NCBI GenBank assembly: GCA_946699065.1
Contig: CAMPDV010000290.1
Location: 186,001-250,000, forward strand
Reading direction: 5' to 3'
DNA from: Loxodes magnus
Taxonomy: Eukaryota > Ciliophora > Karyorelictea > Loxodida > Loxodidae
DNA length: 64,000 nt
Of the stretch, positions 35,503 through 48,376 are shown piece by piece. The notes under the pieces are model-generated. The model saw only the letters and a program-made list of their open reading frames with translations, ran no database searches and was not told the origin of the DNA. Every line of letters begins with the position of its first letter. Position 1 is the stretch's first letter. The translations under genes and the position numbers were made by a program.

Positions 35503-38500
35503 TCAATTCTCTAATTTAATATTTGCTTTCACTTCCATCGATTCCAATTTTTCTAAAGGTTATATATTTTAAGAGTCTTATCTACATTCTTCTTTTTCTT
35601 CTTTGGCATTTATTCTAAATAATAAATATTTACTTGTCTAATTTCTCATGTAGCATACTCTGATCTAATGTGATGTCATTTTGTTGTTCTTGAGGATTTT
35701 TTTGTAAATGAGCTTTATTTTGCTATTTTTCGCTAATTATCTATTTTTGGCCAACTTCATTTAGTTACTCTTTTTCATTTTTATCTGATGAATCATCTTA
35801 ATCTTCTTTATATTTTAGATCGAGTTTTTTGTTTCTGATAGATATCTTTCTTGAATAGCTCCTATGGCTTAGTAGTTCACTTAATATATTAACGTTAACT
35901 GATGGTTTAAAAGCAAATCTAAACCAAAGAGTATTGTCTTACTTCTGTCTATATAAATACTTGGGGAAATATTTTAGCATTAATATCAGAGTTACTGAAA
36001 TAATGAGAAATCAGCCAAAAAATAGCAATAGAACTCATACTAGTTAATTGCTTAATCCTGCAGTCATACTTAATATAGCTATTATTTCAGTTCAAATTAC
36101 TATAAAGCAACAACCTAATTAAAGGCAGTTAAGTCTACCATAATTTCAAGCTCTTAATTTAAGAATCAAGATAGTGAATATACCAAATGAAATAACATAA
36201 ACCACAGCATGCGTCTTTTTATAAGTAAAGCCTATTGATTGCTATAGCAAAATTGAATATACTTAGAATAAAATTTGTACAATTGAAAAATTAGTTGATT
36301 ACTTTATGACTGTTTCGATTTAAATTTACTGAGTTAAAGGTCTTAAGAAGCAAATAGATGGAATATAGAAAAATAAGCATAATGATCCAATAATTACTTA
36401 TCAGATATGATCACCTTATCAACATCAAGTCTTACAACTTTTTTATAAGTAACTTTCCTTAAAATCAATCTGACCATCTTTGTTTTAATCCACAGCATCT
36501 ACACATCTATACACATCACTTATAGTATATAGAACAGGTATTATACTAATTTGGCTTAATATAGGTATTAGATGGAATGAAATCGTAGTTACTTACTTTC
36601 CAATTCAGCATTACCATCTCTCTTCTAATCTTAAAGAAGTTAATATCAAAAGTATGTTTCATGAAAAAGAAATAAGCAACATTATATAAAACAACTGCCA
36701 TCAGTATTGCTTACTAGATATATTACTTATTTAGATATCAAACTTAAAAATATTGAAAATATTCTAGAGATCTCCTTAAATGTCCTATAGACAAGCACCA
36801 ACTGAAATATATTAGCATTGTACGATAAAAAATATGATATACTATAGTCCATCAGTAAAAGTCATTTCTTTTTTTTCTCCTAGTTCTTAAACTTCCAAAT
36901 TTTTTCATCTTTTGTAACTAGCAAAAGAAAATAAAAGTGTTAAAATAACTCATGTAGAGTTAAATACATAAACTATTATTTCGCCATCGTGAAAACTCTA
37001 AATATCTCTGGATCTAAAAGGACAGTCTATATCCTCTATGTAATCTTTTGGAATGTTCGTTGATCCATCTCCTCAAACAACTTCTTTATTAAGAGAAATT
37101 ACAACTGAGCATGTTGTGCATATTGTGCCAATAGTTTCATCCATCCAATCCTTTTATTAGTTATCATTTCTCACATTTATAATATCGTAAATTTTTAGAT
37201 CTGGATCATTTGATTATTTTTCTATTTAAAGCTTTCCTTAGCATCCTAATACCTTTACTTTTCTTAAAGCATCAATTAAACTTTAGTTATCTTCATAATT
37301 TTATCCTTACTTTATTAAATAATCTATAGCTGTTCCTATTAAAAGAACTGAATCAAAGCTAAAGCAAGCTAGTCAGTAAGGTTCTGTTCCATATATTTTT
37401 TAGTATTATTTCTTAACTAAATCGCCATACTCGCCGTAGTATGAGGAAGGAGTATATGATAAAGCTCCTTTAATCACTTCAAAGCTTTTTTTCAGTTAAA
37501 TATCAGTATCTGATGCTTAGATTCATTCTGGAACTATTCATTCGTTTGCTAATCACACTCAATCGCCTGCTCTTGCTCCTAGATCATACATATAAGGAAA
37601 TATTTTATAGTAAACATCTCATTGAAAGCAAACGCATATTCCTATCCTCGCTCCACTTTCTTAAAATGCTCTTATAATTGGTTTTCAATCTTCATCCGTA
37701 TAATTCGATTTTTCTAGGTTATATTATCTTAAGTTTTTAGGATTAGCTATTTCAATTCCTCGTTGCTCTGCTTACTTTATAATATCTAAGCCAAGATCTT
37801 CGCATCATTTATCTGTACAGTACATAACAGCAATCTTCTTTCAGTTATAAATTTGAATGACTCTTGTTTATAGATAAGACATATAAGAATCTGAATATAT
37901 CGTTCTAACAAAGCTTGAGTAAGCTGTTTTATTAGATAGCTCTGCATTTGTAGTGACTGCTCCTATCATTGGAATGAAATTATTTTTCTGATATAAGAAT
38001 TATAATCAATTTCAAGTCATCCATGAAGTATAAGGAGCAAGCATTCCAACTCCAAAAAAACCTTATTGTTTCTCATATTATATCTCTGCATACTTATCAT
38101 CTCAAATTGATGCTCCTATTCCATAACCAATACTCTTAAGAAGGAAGTTTTATAAGATATCATTTCTTTAATTTATTTCAATAAATCCTTACAAAGTTCC
38201 ATTGATAGGATCAATTTAAGAAGGAACCCATGATCCATCTGAATTAGAGATATTCGAAGAATAGAAAATTTCAATTTGTACTTTATCGAACGGAGGATTT
38301 TCAGCTTCTCCCAAGTATAGCATTTTTTGGGTGAAAGTAATGGTTTCCTCTTCAACATCAATATAACCTACTTCTTTAATTTAATTTCCTTACAAATTGT
38401 AAATAATAAACTTGTACTTCTTTTAATCTTCTCCTTCAATTCATTTCTAAATTGCTAGAGGCTTTTACTTTTAGTTTAAAAGATCTACTACTTTAGAAAA

Positions 38501-39307
38501 GGATTAATTGAAATAATCTAATTATAGTTCTTCTAAGGATTTGTATCTTCCTAGTGAAATTAATATTATTCCTTAAGGATAAAATTAAGTAGAGTTTAGA
38601 TTTAAATTTTTCTAGATTTCAAAGAAGGCAAGTTGGTCAAATATTCATTAGTAATTTCGGGTGTTGATAAATAAATCATTAGCTATTTCTATAAGATATT
38701 GTAGGCTTTTACCATCACCAAAAAATAAAAATATGTTCAGTCCTAGAACTTTTAATGAACTACCAAAAAAAAATGAATCTCTGCTTTTATCTATTTTTAT
38801 TGGATTCAAATACTTATACTTGATATCCAGTAATTCGCTTTACTAAATTATATCTATAGCATTTTCTAAATCAGAATCCAAAAAGATGCCAATCCGTTTC
38901 CAGTTATAATAGTATAATAGCTTTATTAAAGCTTCTTATTCTTTTGACTGTTTAGGATCAGTAAAGACAGTATAATTTCATCATGTCTTAAACTTTTATT
39001 GCCCAATTACCATATGAATTATTTATCTTTCATGACAGCTTTTCGATAATCAAAAAGTGAGTATTTTTGATAGTGTAATATCGATGACTAGTTAAGTGTT
39101 TGCACTATTATTTTGTAAAGCTAAATCGACATTATATTAATTATCAATTTATAATTGTTTAACTTCTACCTATCATGTCTATTAAATTTCCTAAGCAAGT
39201 CTATCTATAAAATCTTAATTTGATTTTTCACTATTAATTATAATTATTTGATATGCCAGATTCATGCAAATAATCCCTTGTAGTATGAGTTATCCTAGTA
39301 GCACCAT
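35503..39307 (-). CDS. Receptor with ANF/periplasmic-binding-type ectodomain, multiple membrane segments and an EF-hand loop
   Basis: ATG 39307 opens a signal-peptide-like segment. After removal of a 19-nt intron (35615-35633) the frame ends exactly at TGA 35503-35505 (1,261 residues). The ectodomain (about 30-840) reads like the ligand-binding region of class C/GABA-B or natriuretic-peptide receptors: Y-N-W-K-R-I-G-I-F, G-A-V-T-T-N-A-E-L-S, then Y-N-W-K-K-I-A-V-M-Y (W=TGA) and A-C-F-S-F-D-S-V-L-L-I-G. About eight or nine hydrophobic segments follow. Between two of them lies D-Q-N-K-D-G-Q-I-D-F-K-E, a textbook EF-hand loop, suggesting Ca2+ sensing. The C-terminal tail is charged and Gln/Glu-rich. 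No kinase or cyclase domain is attached. A class C-like GPCR or a ciliate-specific sensor are both possible. There is no visible link to its neighbours. Confidence 0.75.
35615..35633 (-). other. 19-nt intron of the receptor gene
   Basis: GTAAATATTTATTATTTAG. Its removal joins L-D-K to I-N-A-K-E-E-K and leads to a TGA stop. Without it the frame has no TGA for several hundred bases. Confidence 0.65.
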
Positions 39308-42300
39308 TATTATTAATTTCAAGCTTTATTTAATAAGTATTATCCTTATATATTTGATAAAGCTTAATTTATAGTTAAAAGTCAAACGATAAATACTAAA
39401 AAGCCTCCTTAGTTTAGTTGAATTTTATACTTGCAAAGATTTAAAATTTATATCTAATAAATACTCTTTATTAGCTCTATTTTAAGTGATTTATGAATTT
39501 ATGCCTAGCATATGCATATTGCTATGTTTTAAGAAAGAGCAAACTATTACTACATAGATATATTTGATTTCACTGCTTTTTCTTTATTTTATAGTTTGAG
39601 TTAATATACTAAAATGATTCAGAGCTTATAAGCCTCTTACCTTCTTCTATATATTTATCTATTTTATAAAGCTATTTTAAATATAAAGCCTTTCTTTAAT
39701 TTCTCCTACCTTCAAACTCCTTTATAATATACTTATTTTTGTCTTAATTTATAAAAAAAAGTTGCTCTTAGTTTGAAAAGGTTGACTAAATGAGAAATTA
39801 AAGATAAAATGTATTGCATGCAAAGATAAAGGATATAAATTATCTAAATACTCTAGCCTTTTAGTCTATATTAATAGAGATTTCTACTAGCACTATATTA
39901 AAATTAATAAGATAAAGAAGATAAATCTTAGTACAATAATCTAAGCAGACTTGGAATTTTTAGGATACAAACTTTATATGTAGGAACCTTTAAATGTACT
40001 AAAATAAAACTTTGATTTACATTTTTAAATTGTAATCTAACTTTTCAGCATTCCTTTGCTTAGATAATAAAAATTAAGGAATTTTGCAAAAAAGCAGAAT
40101 TTTGGATATTAGCAAAATTAGCTTATTCTTATTTAGTCAAAGAAGCAAGTGAGAAAACTATGCCATTATCGTTATATGAAATTAAGTTTCTTAAATTGAT
40201 AATTAAATACAAATTAGTAAGAGGAAATTGAAAGTAAATGAGAATTAATTAGATCTTAGACTCAGTTAAGGTATTATGATAGAAGGATTAATAAGCAACA
40301 GTGAAAATAGATTGAAAATAGCCAGTTAAGTTATATTAGTAAAAGAGATTTTAATCTGACTATTTTTAAAGAACAATAAATATATAATATAGATTTAAAG
40401 TTCTTTATTTTTGTTGTTCAAAGCTTTTTTATAAATATAAGCTTTTTTGATCTTTATAAGTAAATTCTATGAATGAAGGTGTAAAACTACTCAAAATAAA
40501 TATTAAATTACCAATAATTTCTAACTATTAATTCTTTACATACCTTTAGTTCAGATAACTTTGTATTAGTGAAATAAAAAAGACAGGGAATTTAAAAAGG
40601 AAAGGGGTTAAAAATTGATTTATGGATAAATAAATTTAATATATAAAAGTAAAGATAATTGGAGTAATTATTTACCTATACATTTCAATCACATGTGTAT
40701 TTTTCTAAGACTCTGCATAATGCTTGCTAGTCATTTAGCCATTTAATGATTTAATAGGATAAAGCCATAAGTATTTATACTACTTTCTATCGAAATTTAA
40801 ATAAATTGATATAAAGAAGAACTTATTAGTAAAATATCAAAGAAAGCTAGTAGAAATATAGAAATCCTTTAATTATCTTAAAGCAATTTATTTTTACTAG
40901 ATATTTGTTTAAACATAACTAGGAAAATAGAAGATATGCATTGTCATAATAAACTTACTTTTGGATAAAATAATTGATATAGAACTTAATAGAATTACTA
41001 ATAGCATAATGAAATCGAACATGATATATCATTTTAGTAGTAAGTATATAATAGAGCAAGTAACTAACTTGTTAAAATTCTTAGTATTATAAAGCAACTT
41101 AAGCTTAAATTAAAAATCTATTTATTAAGAATAATTAAATATCTCTAAATCTAAGAATTAGACAGGAAAATTGACATTAAGCTGAATATTTAGAACCATA
41201 GCTTTATAATAAGTTTATACGAATGTAGTTTGATAAGAAAAATCAGGAGAATGATAAAATAATCAATTAAACATCTAGAAGATTAAAAGATAAAATAAGT
41301 ATTTAAAAGAGTAAGGGTTTGAGATAATGATGAGTAATTTATAAAATAGAATTTAGCATAAATAACTAGCTCAATGTCTATTATATAAAAAACAAACATA
41401 GTAGTTAAAGACAATTCTGTCCATTCCCCACTCCCTTCTCTATTTTAAATTTTCTTTTTAACTAAGTATGCCTTGCTAATTTATTTTTATCTTATACAGT
41501 TTGCTTTATTTAATGTACAAATCATAAAAAATAACAATTAAGAAAATTAAAATTTATAAGGAGTAACTGAGTTGTCTATTACTTAGGTAATTAAAGTAAA
41601 AATGGCTAGAATTATAATAATTTTTTCTAGCCAATTAATTAATTTAATTATTAACCCTCTAAGCAATGCTCCACTAATTCAATTTATTCTTTCCATATCT
41701 TAATTATTTCAAATTACCTATCTTAGCTTCCTATTAATATATTCATGCATATAAGACTAGCATTGGTATACCACTATCTACTGGCATTCCTTTTATTTTA
41801 CTTCTTTAATTAAAATTTTATGATTATGTCCTTATGTTTACCTTTGAGAAAGAGTATTTGACCTATCTCCCTAAAATTTATTTTCTAGTAATTTAAAATA
41901 AAATAAGAGCATACTTACTTAATTAACGTAGTTATAACTAAAGAGAGAAGATAAAATAAGTGTATGATACTGGTAAGTGTTTAATACTGAATATAAATAT
42001 ATTAGTGATTAAGATATTAATACTTTCAAATTATAATCAATATATTTAGGATTATTTCATTAAACTCCAAGATTATTAATAACGAGAAGCTAAATTATCA
42101 AAAGAGATCATTTTAAATTTATATATCTATAAAGGAAAAAAACTATTTTTGAATATTAAGAAGAAAGGAAGCAATTCTTATCACTGGAATTCAATAAATT
42201 TTAGCTTCTTAGGTTAGGTACCAAGCGATAAGTAGTAAAGATAATAGCTAATAAAAAGGAAAATTAAAATATTAATTATATTTCTCCTTTTTAGTTTTAT

Positions 42301-45113
42301 TATCTGAACATCAATAAGTTATTACAATCTAAAAATATTAATAGATTTTAAATTTAGCATGAAGCACTTAATTTAATACTAAAAATTAAGCAGGTATATA
42401 CTTAAAACTATTTAGATAACTTTAGCTGTTCATCAAATAGTATTATGATGAGTTATTAATTTAAATTAAGAAACAAATTACTACTATAATCCCAACTCAT
42501 TCGACTTTTAGCTTCTATTTGATTCTTTACTAGTAAATCTTATGTAAACTTTCTTTTTATATAGAAACAAGTGCTTTTATTAAAATACCTCCTTTTATAC
42601 TAGAAACTACTAACGATAGTCTATTACGTTTTAGCAATAAATACAACTTTATTAGCAAATAGAGTGATACATGTATAAACTATAAATACTGAAATAAATT
42701 TAAATTAGATATATTCAAATGAATTGATATATTTAAGTACTCTTACTACTATAACTAAATCTCTCTAATTTAATGTTTATAATTAAGCATTTACTAAAAG
42801 CTATATGCATTTAAAACTCCTTTATCTTTAGTTTGATTCTAATATTCTATGAAATCTAATTATGTAGGATATTTACAAATATAGGAGTATAAGTATCCCT
42901 TATAATGAAATAATAGAGTAATAATTAATTATTCACTATAGTTGCTATTTAACCTTTGTAAGTCTAATACTCTTATTCTTATTTTACTCTTCACTATTAC
43001 AAATTTTAAATATGCTCTAGATTTATTTTTCTTCTATTGCTAGATAAATGTATGCTAAAATAACCCATAAAATAGCTTCTTTAATTATTAGAAAGTAACT
43101 CAAATAACCTATAAAAAGAAAGGAAGCTAGATATTAAGTTTTTTAGCTTATAGTTAAATTCTTACTTAATTCATTATTTAAGAAGCCTCCTCAATGGTCA
43201 CTAAAATATCATACAAGTCCACATTTCAATTTTTAAATTTTCCAGCTTTTGAATTAAAAATTTAAGGAAATAGAAAAGACAAAATAATGAAAATAAGTTT
43301 ATAATTAAAGACTTTTTACTATATAAATGAACTATCTTTTTTGATTTAGATATGAGCTAATAATTTCAGTTAGAAGTACAAGCTTTATAAGATTAGTTAG
43401 ATATTAGACAAATATTTTCTTTTTTTAAAGCAAATCAAATTTTTTATATTGTAATAGTATTTTATTAATAAAGTAGCTTAAGCTATATGCTCTATTTATG
43501 CAGGCTCTACTTTTAAAGATTTTGGGAACTCCTAAGTTCTAATTTAATATAATCTATCTTTAGAACTTAAATGATAGGAGCTAATTCCAATGTAAATTTT
43601 CTAGATAAATAATGCTAATTAAATGATAAGCATTTTAGAAAGAGAAAATAACTGATTATCTTAAAAGATGCTACATAAAGTCAGATTGTACTAAGAGAGA
43701 AGACTAGGCTAATAAATAGTAAATTAGAGTATAAAGAACTTAGATAGATTTATCTTAACTTAATTATTAGCATAGATCCTATTTAATTCTAATTTATATA
43801 TCTTCTAAATAAAATCATCATCAAGTACTATTCTTTGCTTTAAATATAAACCAAACAAATATAATTTCTATTAAAGCAAGCTCTTGTAGGAAATAGATGT
43901 CTTAATGGTACTTAAAACTAAGTATTTATGATCTTCATGCGAATATATTATAAATAATAGATAGCAAATAAAGAATATTCAGTCATAATAGAAGTAAAAT
44001 AATAAAAGCATAATAAGAAATTATTGATATTGCTATTTCCTTCATCTCTCATAGAATTATCTATTAATATCCATTCTCTATTGAAGATTAGCGTACATTT
44101 TTGTAATGTTTCTAACGGAAAATCAAGCCTTGCATAAATAAATTTTACTCACTGCCAGTCAGTTATCAAATTCCTTTTGTGATTGAAATAGCAAGTTATT
44201 AGTTTTATGTTTAGTTTAAAGTTATTTTACTAATTTAGCTCTTTAAGATATTTAAGGACTTAGTAGTAAACTATAAAGATACTAGTTAATATAAGCCAAT
44301 TAAGTATATAAGCTTATACTTAGTTTATTAGTTATAATAGCTATTGCTTATTTAATAAGAGAGGTAATATGCTTCCCTTGCTAATTTTAAAGATAGTTAA
44401 CTATTATAAAATTATAGCAGCTAAAGTTAAGGATATTGCAATAAAGCTATATTTTGTGAAATATTTTTAATCAAAATGAACCTAAGAATCTCAAAAAAGG
44501 TATAGAAAAAAACAATAAGCAAACTCTTTAGTAGCTAAGATATAAAATAACAGTAAAACAGTCAAATAAAAGTTGAAGTTACTCACAAGATTAAAAGGTA
44601 TAAGTTATTTAAATATGACAAGTTAATAAATAGAATGTAATATAACTGGCAGCATTTCAAAATATAATTGCATAGAAGCTATACTTAAACTTAAATTTAC
44701 GCTTATAGAAATTAGTTTTTCTTAGATAAAGCTCTTAATAAAGCTTATAAGACTTATCATATTTAAAAAGCTATATTCTAGATATAAAAGGTAAATAATT
44801 CCTACTAACAATAGAACTTAAAGGTAATACCTATCTCTTTAAGAGCATTAATAAAATTGATATATCTATTAATTTAAGCTTATGGACTAAAAATGATAAT
44901 GATATAAGCAAGAAGGCATTATGTGAAATGAAATTTATAAAAGGGATGGTAGATTATGAATAGAGAGGATGAAACTAAGATAAAGGGATTATATAATAAT
45001 GAATTATGAGCATTAAATAGCTATAATATAATTATTTCTTACTAAATGCTTTATATCTAATAAATACTTATTGTTCCTTATAGCTTTTTAAACCTTACTA
45101 ACTATTCATATTA
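39308..45113. other. Long A+T-rich spacer, no gene seen
   Basis: About 5.8 kb, the largest gap in the window. It should hold the promoters of two divergent genes. I find no RNA gene, repeat array or protein motif. Confidence 0.5.
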
Positions 45114-46538
45114 ATGGGGAATCTAGAAGTTTAGTAACCAGATTTGAGAATGCCAAATTTAAATGACGAAGATTAAAATTGAGAAAATGAATAAGACTTA
45201 AGATAAGGCTAAGGAGTTAAAATATATGATAATGAAGATGTTTATGATGGAAGCTGAGTTAATGGTAAAAGACATGGATATGGAGAATTTAAGTAGAAGA
45301 ATGGAGACACGTATCAAGGATAATGAAATGAAGATAAAAGATAAGGCTAAGGCACTTAAAAATATTAAAATGGAGAAAGTTATGTAGGTTAATGGTTCCA
45401 AAATTAGATGCATGGAATGGGAGTTTATATATATTTAAACGGTGATAAATTTGAAGGAAATTGATATTAAAATAAGAGGAATAGTGAAGGAACTTATTAC
45501 TATTGAAATGAAGATGTTTACAAAGGATAATTTTTAAATTAATAAAAGCATGGTAAAGGATAATATATATTCAGAAATGGAGATTAGTATAATGGAAATT
45601 GGGATTAAGATAAAAGATAAGGTGAAGGGGTTTAAACTTATTTAAATGGAGATAAGTATACAGGATTTTTTAATAATGGGAAAAGGTAAGACAAAGGAAT
45701 CTACGAATTTAAAAATGAAGATAAATATGAAGGAGCATTCAATGATAACTTAAGATAAGGTAAAGGAAATCTATATTATAAAAACGGAGATATTTTTTAA
45801 GGTGATTGAAATAATGATCTAAGACATGGATAGGGAAAATATTAATATTTTTAAGGTGGATATTATGAAGGCGATTACGTTGAAAATAAACGACAAGGAA
45901 AAGGTAAAGAATAGTATAAAAATGGAGACTTTTATGAAGGAAATTGATTAAATGATTAAAAGAATGGTGAAGGAACTTATAAGCATAAAAATGGAAGCTT
46001 TTATAAAGGTAATTTTGAGTAAAACAAAAAACAAGGCTAAGGAAAAATAGAATATTAAAATGGGGATAAATATGAGGGGTATTGATATTAAGATATGAAG
46101 CAAGGCTAAGGAACTTATTCTTACAAAAACGGAGAAAAATACATTGGACAATGAATGAGTGATAATAAATAGGGTTAAGGAAAATATTTCTACTAGAATG
46201 AAGAAAATTATGATGGAGAATGGTAAAATGATGAAAAGCATGGGTAAGGAGTTTATACTTTTAAAAGAATAAATAATAAAAATACTAAATATGATGGTTA
46301 ATGAAAGTAGAACTAAAAGCATGGATAAGGAGCATTTCATTATGCTAATGGGGATATTTATTAAGGATAATGATATGCTAATAAAAGAAATGGAGAAGGA
46401 ACTTACACATATGCAAATGGTGAAATTTATAAAGGAACTTGGGTAAATGATTAACTAAATGGAGAAGTTTTATATACATATTAAAAATTAAAAATAATTG
46501 ATGAAAAGTAGATCTGGAAAAATGGAAAGAAAACCTGA
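45114..46538 (+). CDS. MORN-repeat protein
   Basis: ATG 45114 to TGA 46536-46538, exactly 475 codons with no frameshift. After a short N-terminus (M-G-N) the protein is built almost wholly of MORN repeats of the type N-G-D-x-Y-x-G-x-W ... G-x-G, roughly 18-19 copies to the end. MORN arrays bind lipids and organise membrane or cytoskeletal structures; in ciliates they are common near basal bodies and cortex. The conserved Trp of the repeat is written TGA about ten times and TGG four times, the cleanest evidence for TGA = Trp in this window. Many Gln/Gly positions use TAA or TAG. The minus-strand standard-code ORFs here are shadows. The frame stays open beyond the TGA (see 46539-47093). Confidence 0.85.
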
Positions 46539-47093
46539 AAGAACCAATAATAAGATAAATATTTTTATATTTAGTTTTTTTAATATTCTATAGATAAATT
46601 ACAAATAGTTAATTAATCTATAAATTTAGGTAGCAGTATTCCAGGACTTTTTCTTCGATTGCTTGGAAATGAGATCATAAAATTTGTTTTAGCATCTTTA
46701 CTATTTTCTTTTCATAAATTTATTTACTAATATATCTAGAGTTTTTTAGAGCAACATTTTGGAAGAGCTTGTCAGATATCTAAAAATTTTGTTTGCAATC
46801 CCTAAGACAGATTTAATTTTTAATAGATAAATCTACTATTATGATCTAAGAAAGATGTGATAATAATTTAAACTCTATGTCGGATGCTAAAACGTTCTAT
46901 AAAAGATATAGAAGCAAGATATGCCTGATCTTTTAAGAAGTTTGATTTCTTGCTAAATTTTAGCATTTTTTAAAAAGAGTTCAGTCTATATTCTTTGTTC
47001 TTATATCTATTGCCAAAGAATCAATCTTCAGTAACTAATTTGTAGAAAAATTTCAGTATTTAAGGTTTTAATTAGACCAAATTTACTATTTGA
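46539..47093 (+). other. In-frame continuation of the MORN frame, possible read-through exon or 3' region
   Basis: The MORN frame continues past TGA 46536 without a shift to the TGA at 47091-47093 (660 codons in total). The extension looks protein-like (L-G-S-S-I-P-G-L-F-L-R-L-L) but has no MORN repeat. If TGA 46536 is Trp, the protein is 659 residues; if it is stop, this is 3' flanking DNA. The sequence alone cannot decide. Confidence 0.35.
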
Positions 47094-47321
47094 GACGATT
47101 AAATTTTTTTATATTTCCATTAATAAAAAACCACAAAATTTTAAATAAAGCTGATGGATTTCGAAGGAAACATAAGTAAAGTAATAATAATAAATAAAAA
47201 AAGTAGATCATAGTAGCAAAATGGATAATAAAGAAGGGATAGAATAGCAATCTAGCTAAGGTTAGTACTCAGAATTTATAAAAAAGAAAGATATTAATGA
47301 ATGATAAACTAAATATGCTAT

Positions 47322-47339
47322 ATTAATAATTTAAGAAAT
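47322..47339 (+). repeat. Target-site duplication, left copy (element 2)
   Basis: ATTAATAATTTAAGAAAT, repeated exactly at 48315-48332. Confidence 0.75.
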
Positions 47340-48314
47340 ATTCTCTTTAATTTTAAAATTTAAAAAAATGGAAAAAAACTCGAGAATCTAAACCTTGAAT
47401 TCTAACCTTAAAGATCAATCTTAAGTCTCAGTTAACTAGCAAGAACCAAGAATTCAAAAAAGATAAATCTACTCCTGTTAAGGATTGGGAAATACGGAAT
47501 TTCCTAGCAAACTGAAAAAGCTTGAGAAACCCCTTGAGCAAGACATTATTTAGCTTTATTCATTAATTGAGAAAATGAATATCAAATATAGATCCTGAAG
47601 GCGGAAAACTTGAATCTTCGGCTTCTTTTGTAAGATAGAAAAAAGGAAGATCAAGACTTGGTAAGTAAAGTTTAGTTTTAAATTGAAGCCTTAACTTCCT
47701 AATTTGAACTATTAGAAAAAAACCTAGAAGCAAATCAATAGAAAATTAAAGAAGAAATTCGATTACCAATCAAAAAAAACTAACTTCAATCAGAAAAGAT
47801 GGAAATTGAAAAAAAGTAAACAGAATAAAAATTTTAATTTAAGCCTTTAATAAAACGTTGCTATTGTTGTCAAAAGGCTGGACATTTTTGGAGGTAATGT
47901 CCGAAGTGAAGAAGAGTGCTTGAGCAGCACCGTAAATAATTTAGAACATCGAGGAGGTTATATTATAACTACTCTGGAGGTATTTACAGAAAGAAGCTGA
48001 TATTAGATGGTTCAAGTGTGACACTAATCAAACAGGATCTTGGTAATTAATAGTAACAGAATAAATAGCTTTAAAAGGACAACAATGACCTTAGAATTTG
48101 TTTAGAGAAACTGTAGAAAAATTACAAGAAGATGGAAGAAAAATTCTATGAGCTTATTGAAAAGAAAGAAGAATTATCTCAGTTTGAAATTGATTCAGAT
48201 GAAGACATGTACAGTTGAGTATTGAATATAGAAATTTTTATTGTCTTTAATTTGAGGAAACATTTCCTCTAATTAAAGATGACCCTAACCCTTATAGTTA
48301 AAATTAATTAATTA
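47340..48314 (+). mobile_element. Zinc-knuckle retroelement 2 (not interrupted)
   Basis: Bounded by exact 18-bp duplications of a sequence different from that around element 1, so the two are separate integrations of nearly the same element. It lacks the 800-bp nested insertion and therefore shows the empty site. It ends with GACCCTAACCC and a (TTAA)n-like tail. It has a Gag-like gene only and no terminal repeats. Confidence 0.75.
47550..48218 (+). CDS. Gag-like coiled-coil / zinc-knuckle protein of element 2
   Basis: From about 47550 one frame runs to TGA 48216-48218: coiled coil (I-Q-I-L-K-A-E-N-L-N-L-R), M-E-I-E-K-K, knuckle C-Y-C-C-Q-K-A-G-H-F-W-R-Q-C, then C-P-K-W-R-R-V (W=TGA), S-G-G-I-Y-R-K-K-L, a Gln-rich stretch, a second coiled coil and an acidic end D-S-D-E-D-M-Y-S. 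Relative to element 1, a base is missing upstream near 47580, so the N-terminal 60 or so codons lie in another frame. The element has both RNA-binding (knuckle) and oligomerisation (coiled coil) features, as expected of an ORF1/Gag protein. No reverse transcriptase is encoded. Confidence 0.6.
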
Positions 48315-48332
48315 ATTAATAATTTAAGAAAT
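48315..48332 (+). repeat. Target-site duplication, right copy (element 2)
   Basis: Exact repeat of 47322-47339. The stop of the fusion gene at 48377 lies 45 bp further on. Confidence 0.75.
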
Positions 48333-48376
48333 TAATGAAGAGTTTAAATATAGTTATAAGATTTAAAAGCTGCTTC

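Noticed and set aside
45948..46340. 130-residue standard-code ORF on the minus strand, hydrophobic
   Set aside because: It lies exactly over the MORN repeats on the other strand; its Ser/Phe/Ile-rich make-up is the mirror of Gly/Asn/Lys codons.
48285..48300. GACCCTAACCC as a telomere repeat
   Set aside because: Less than two repeat units, at the 3' end of both copies of the element; no array and no chromosome end.
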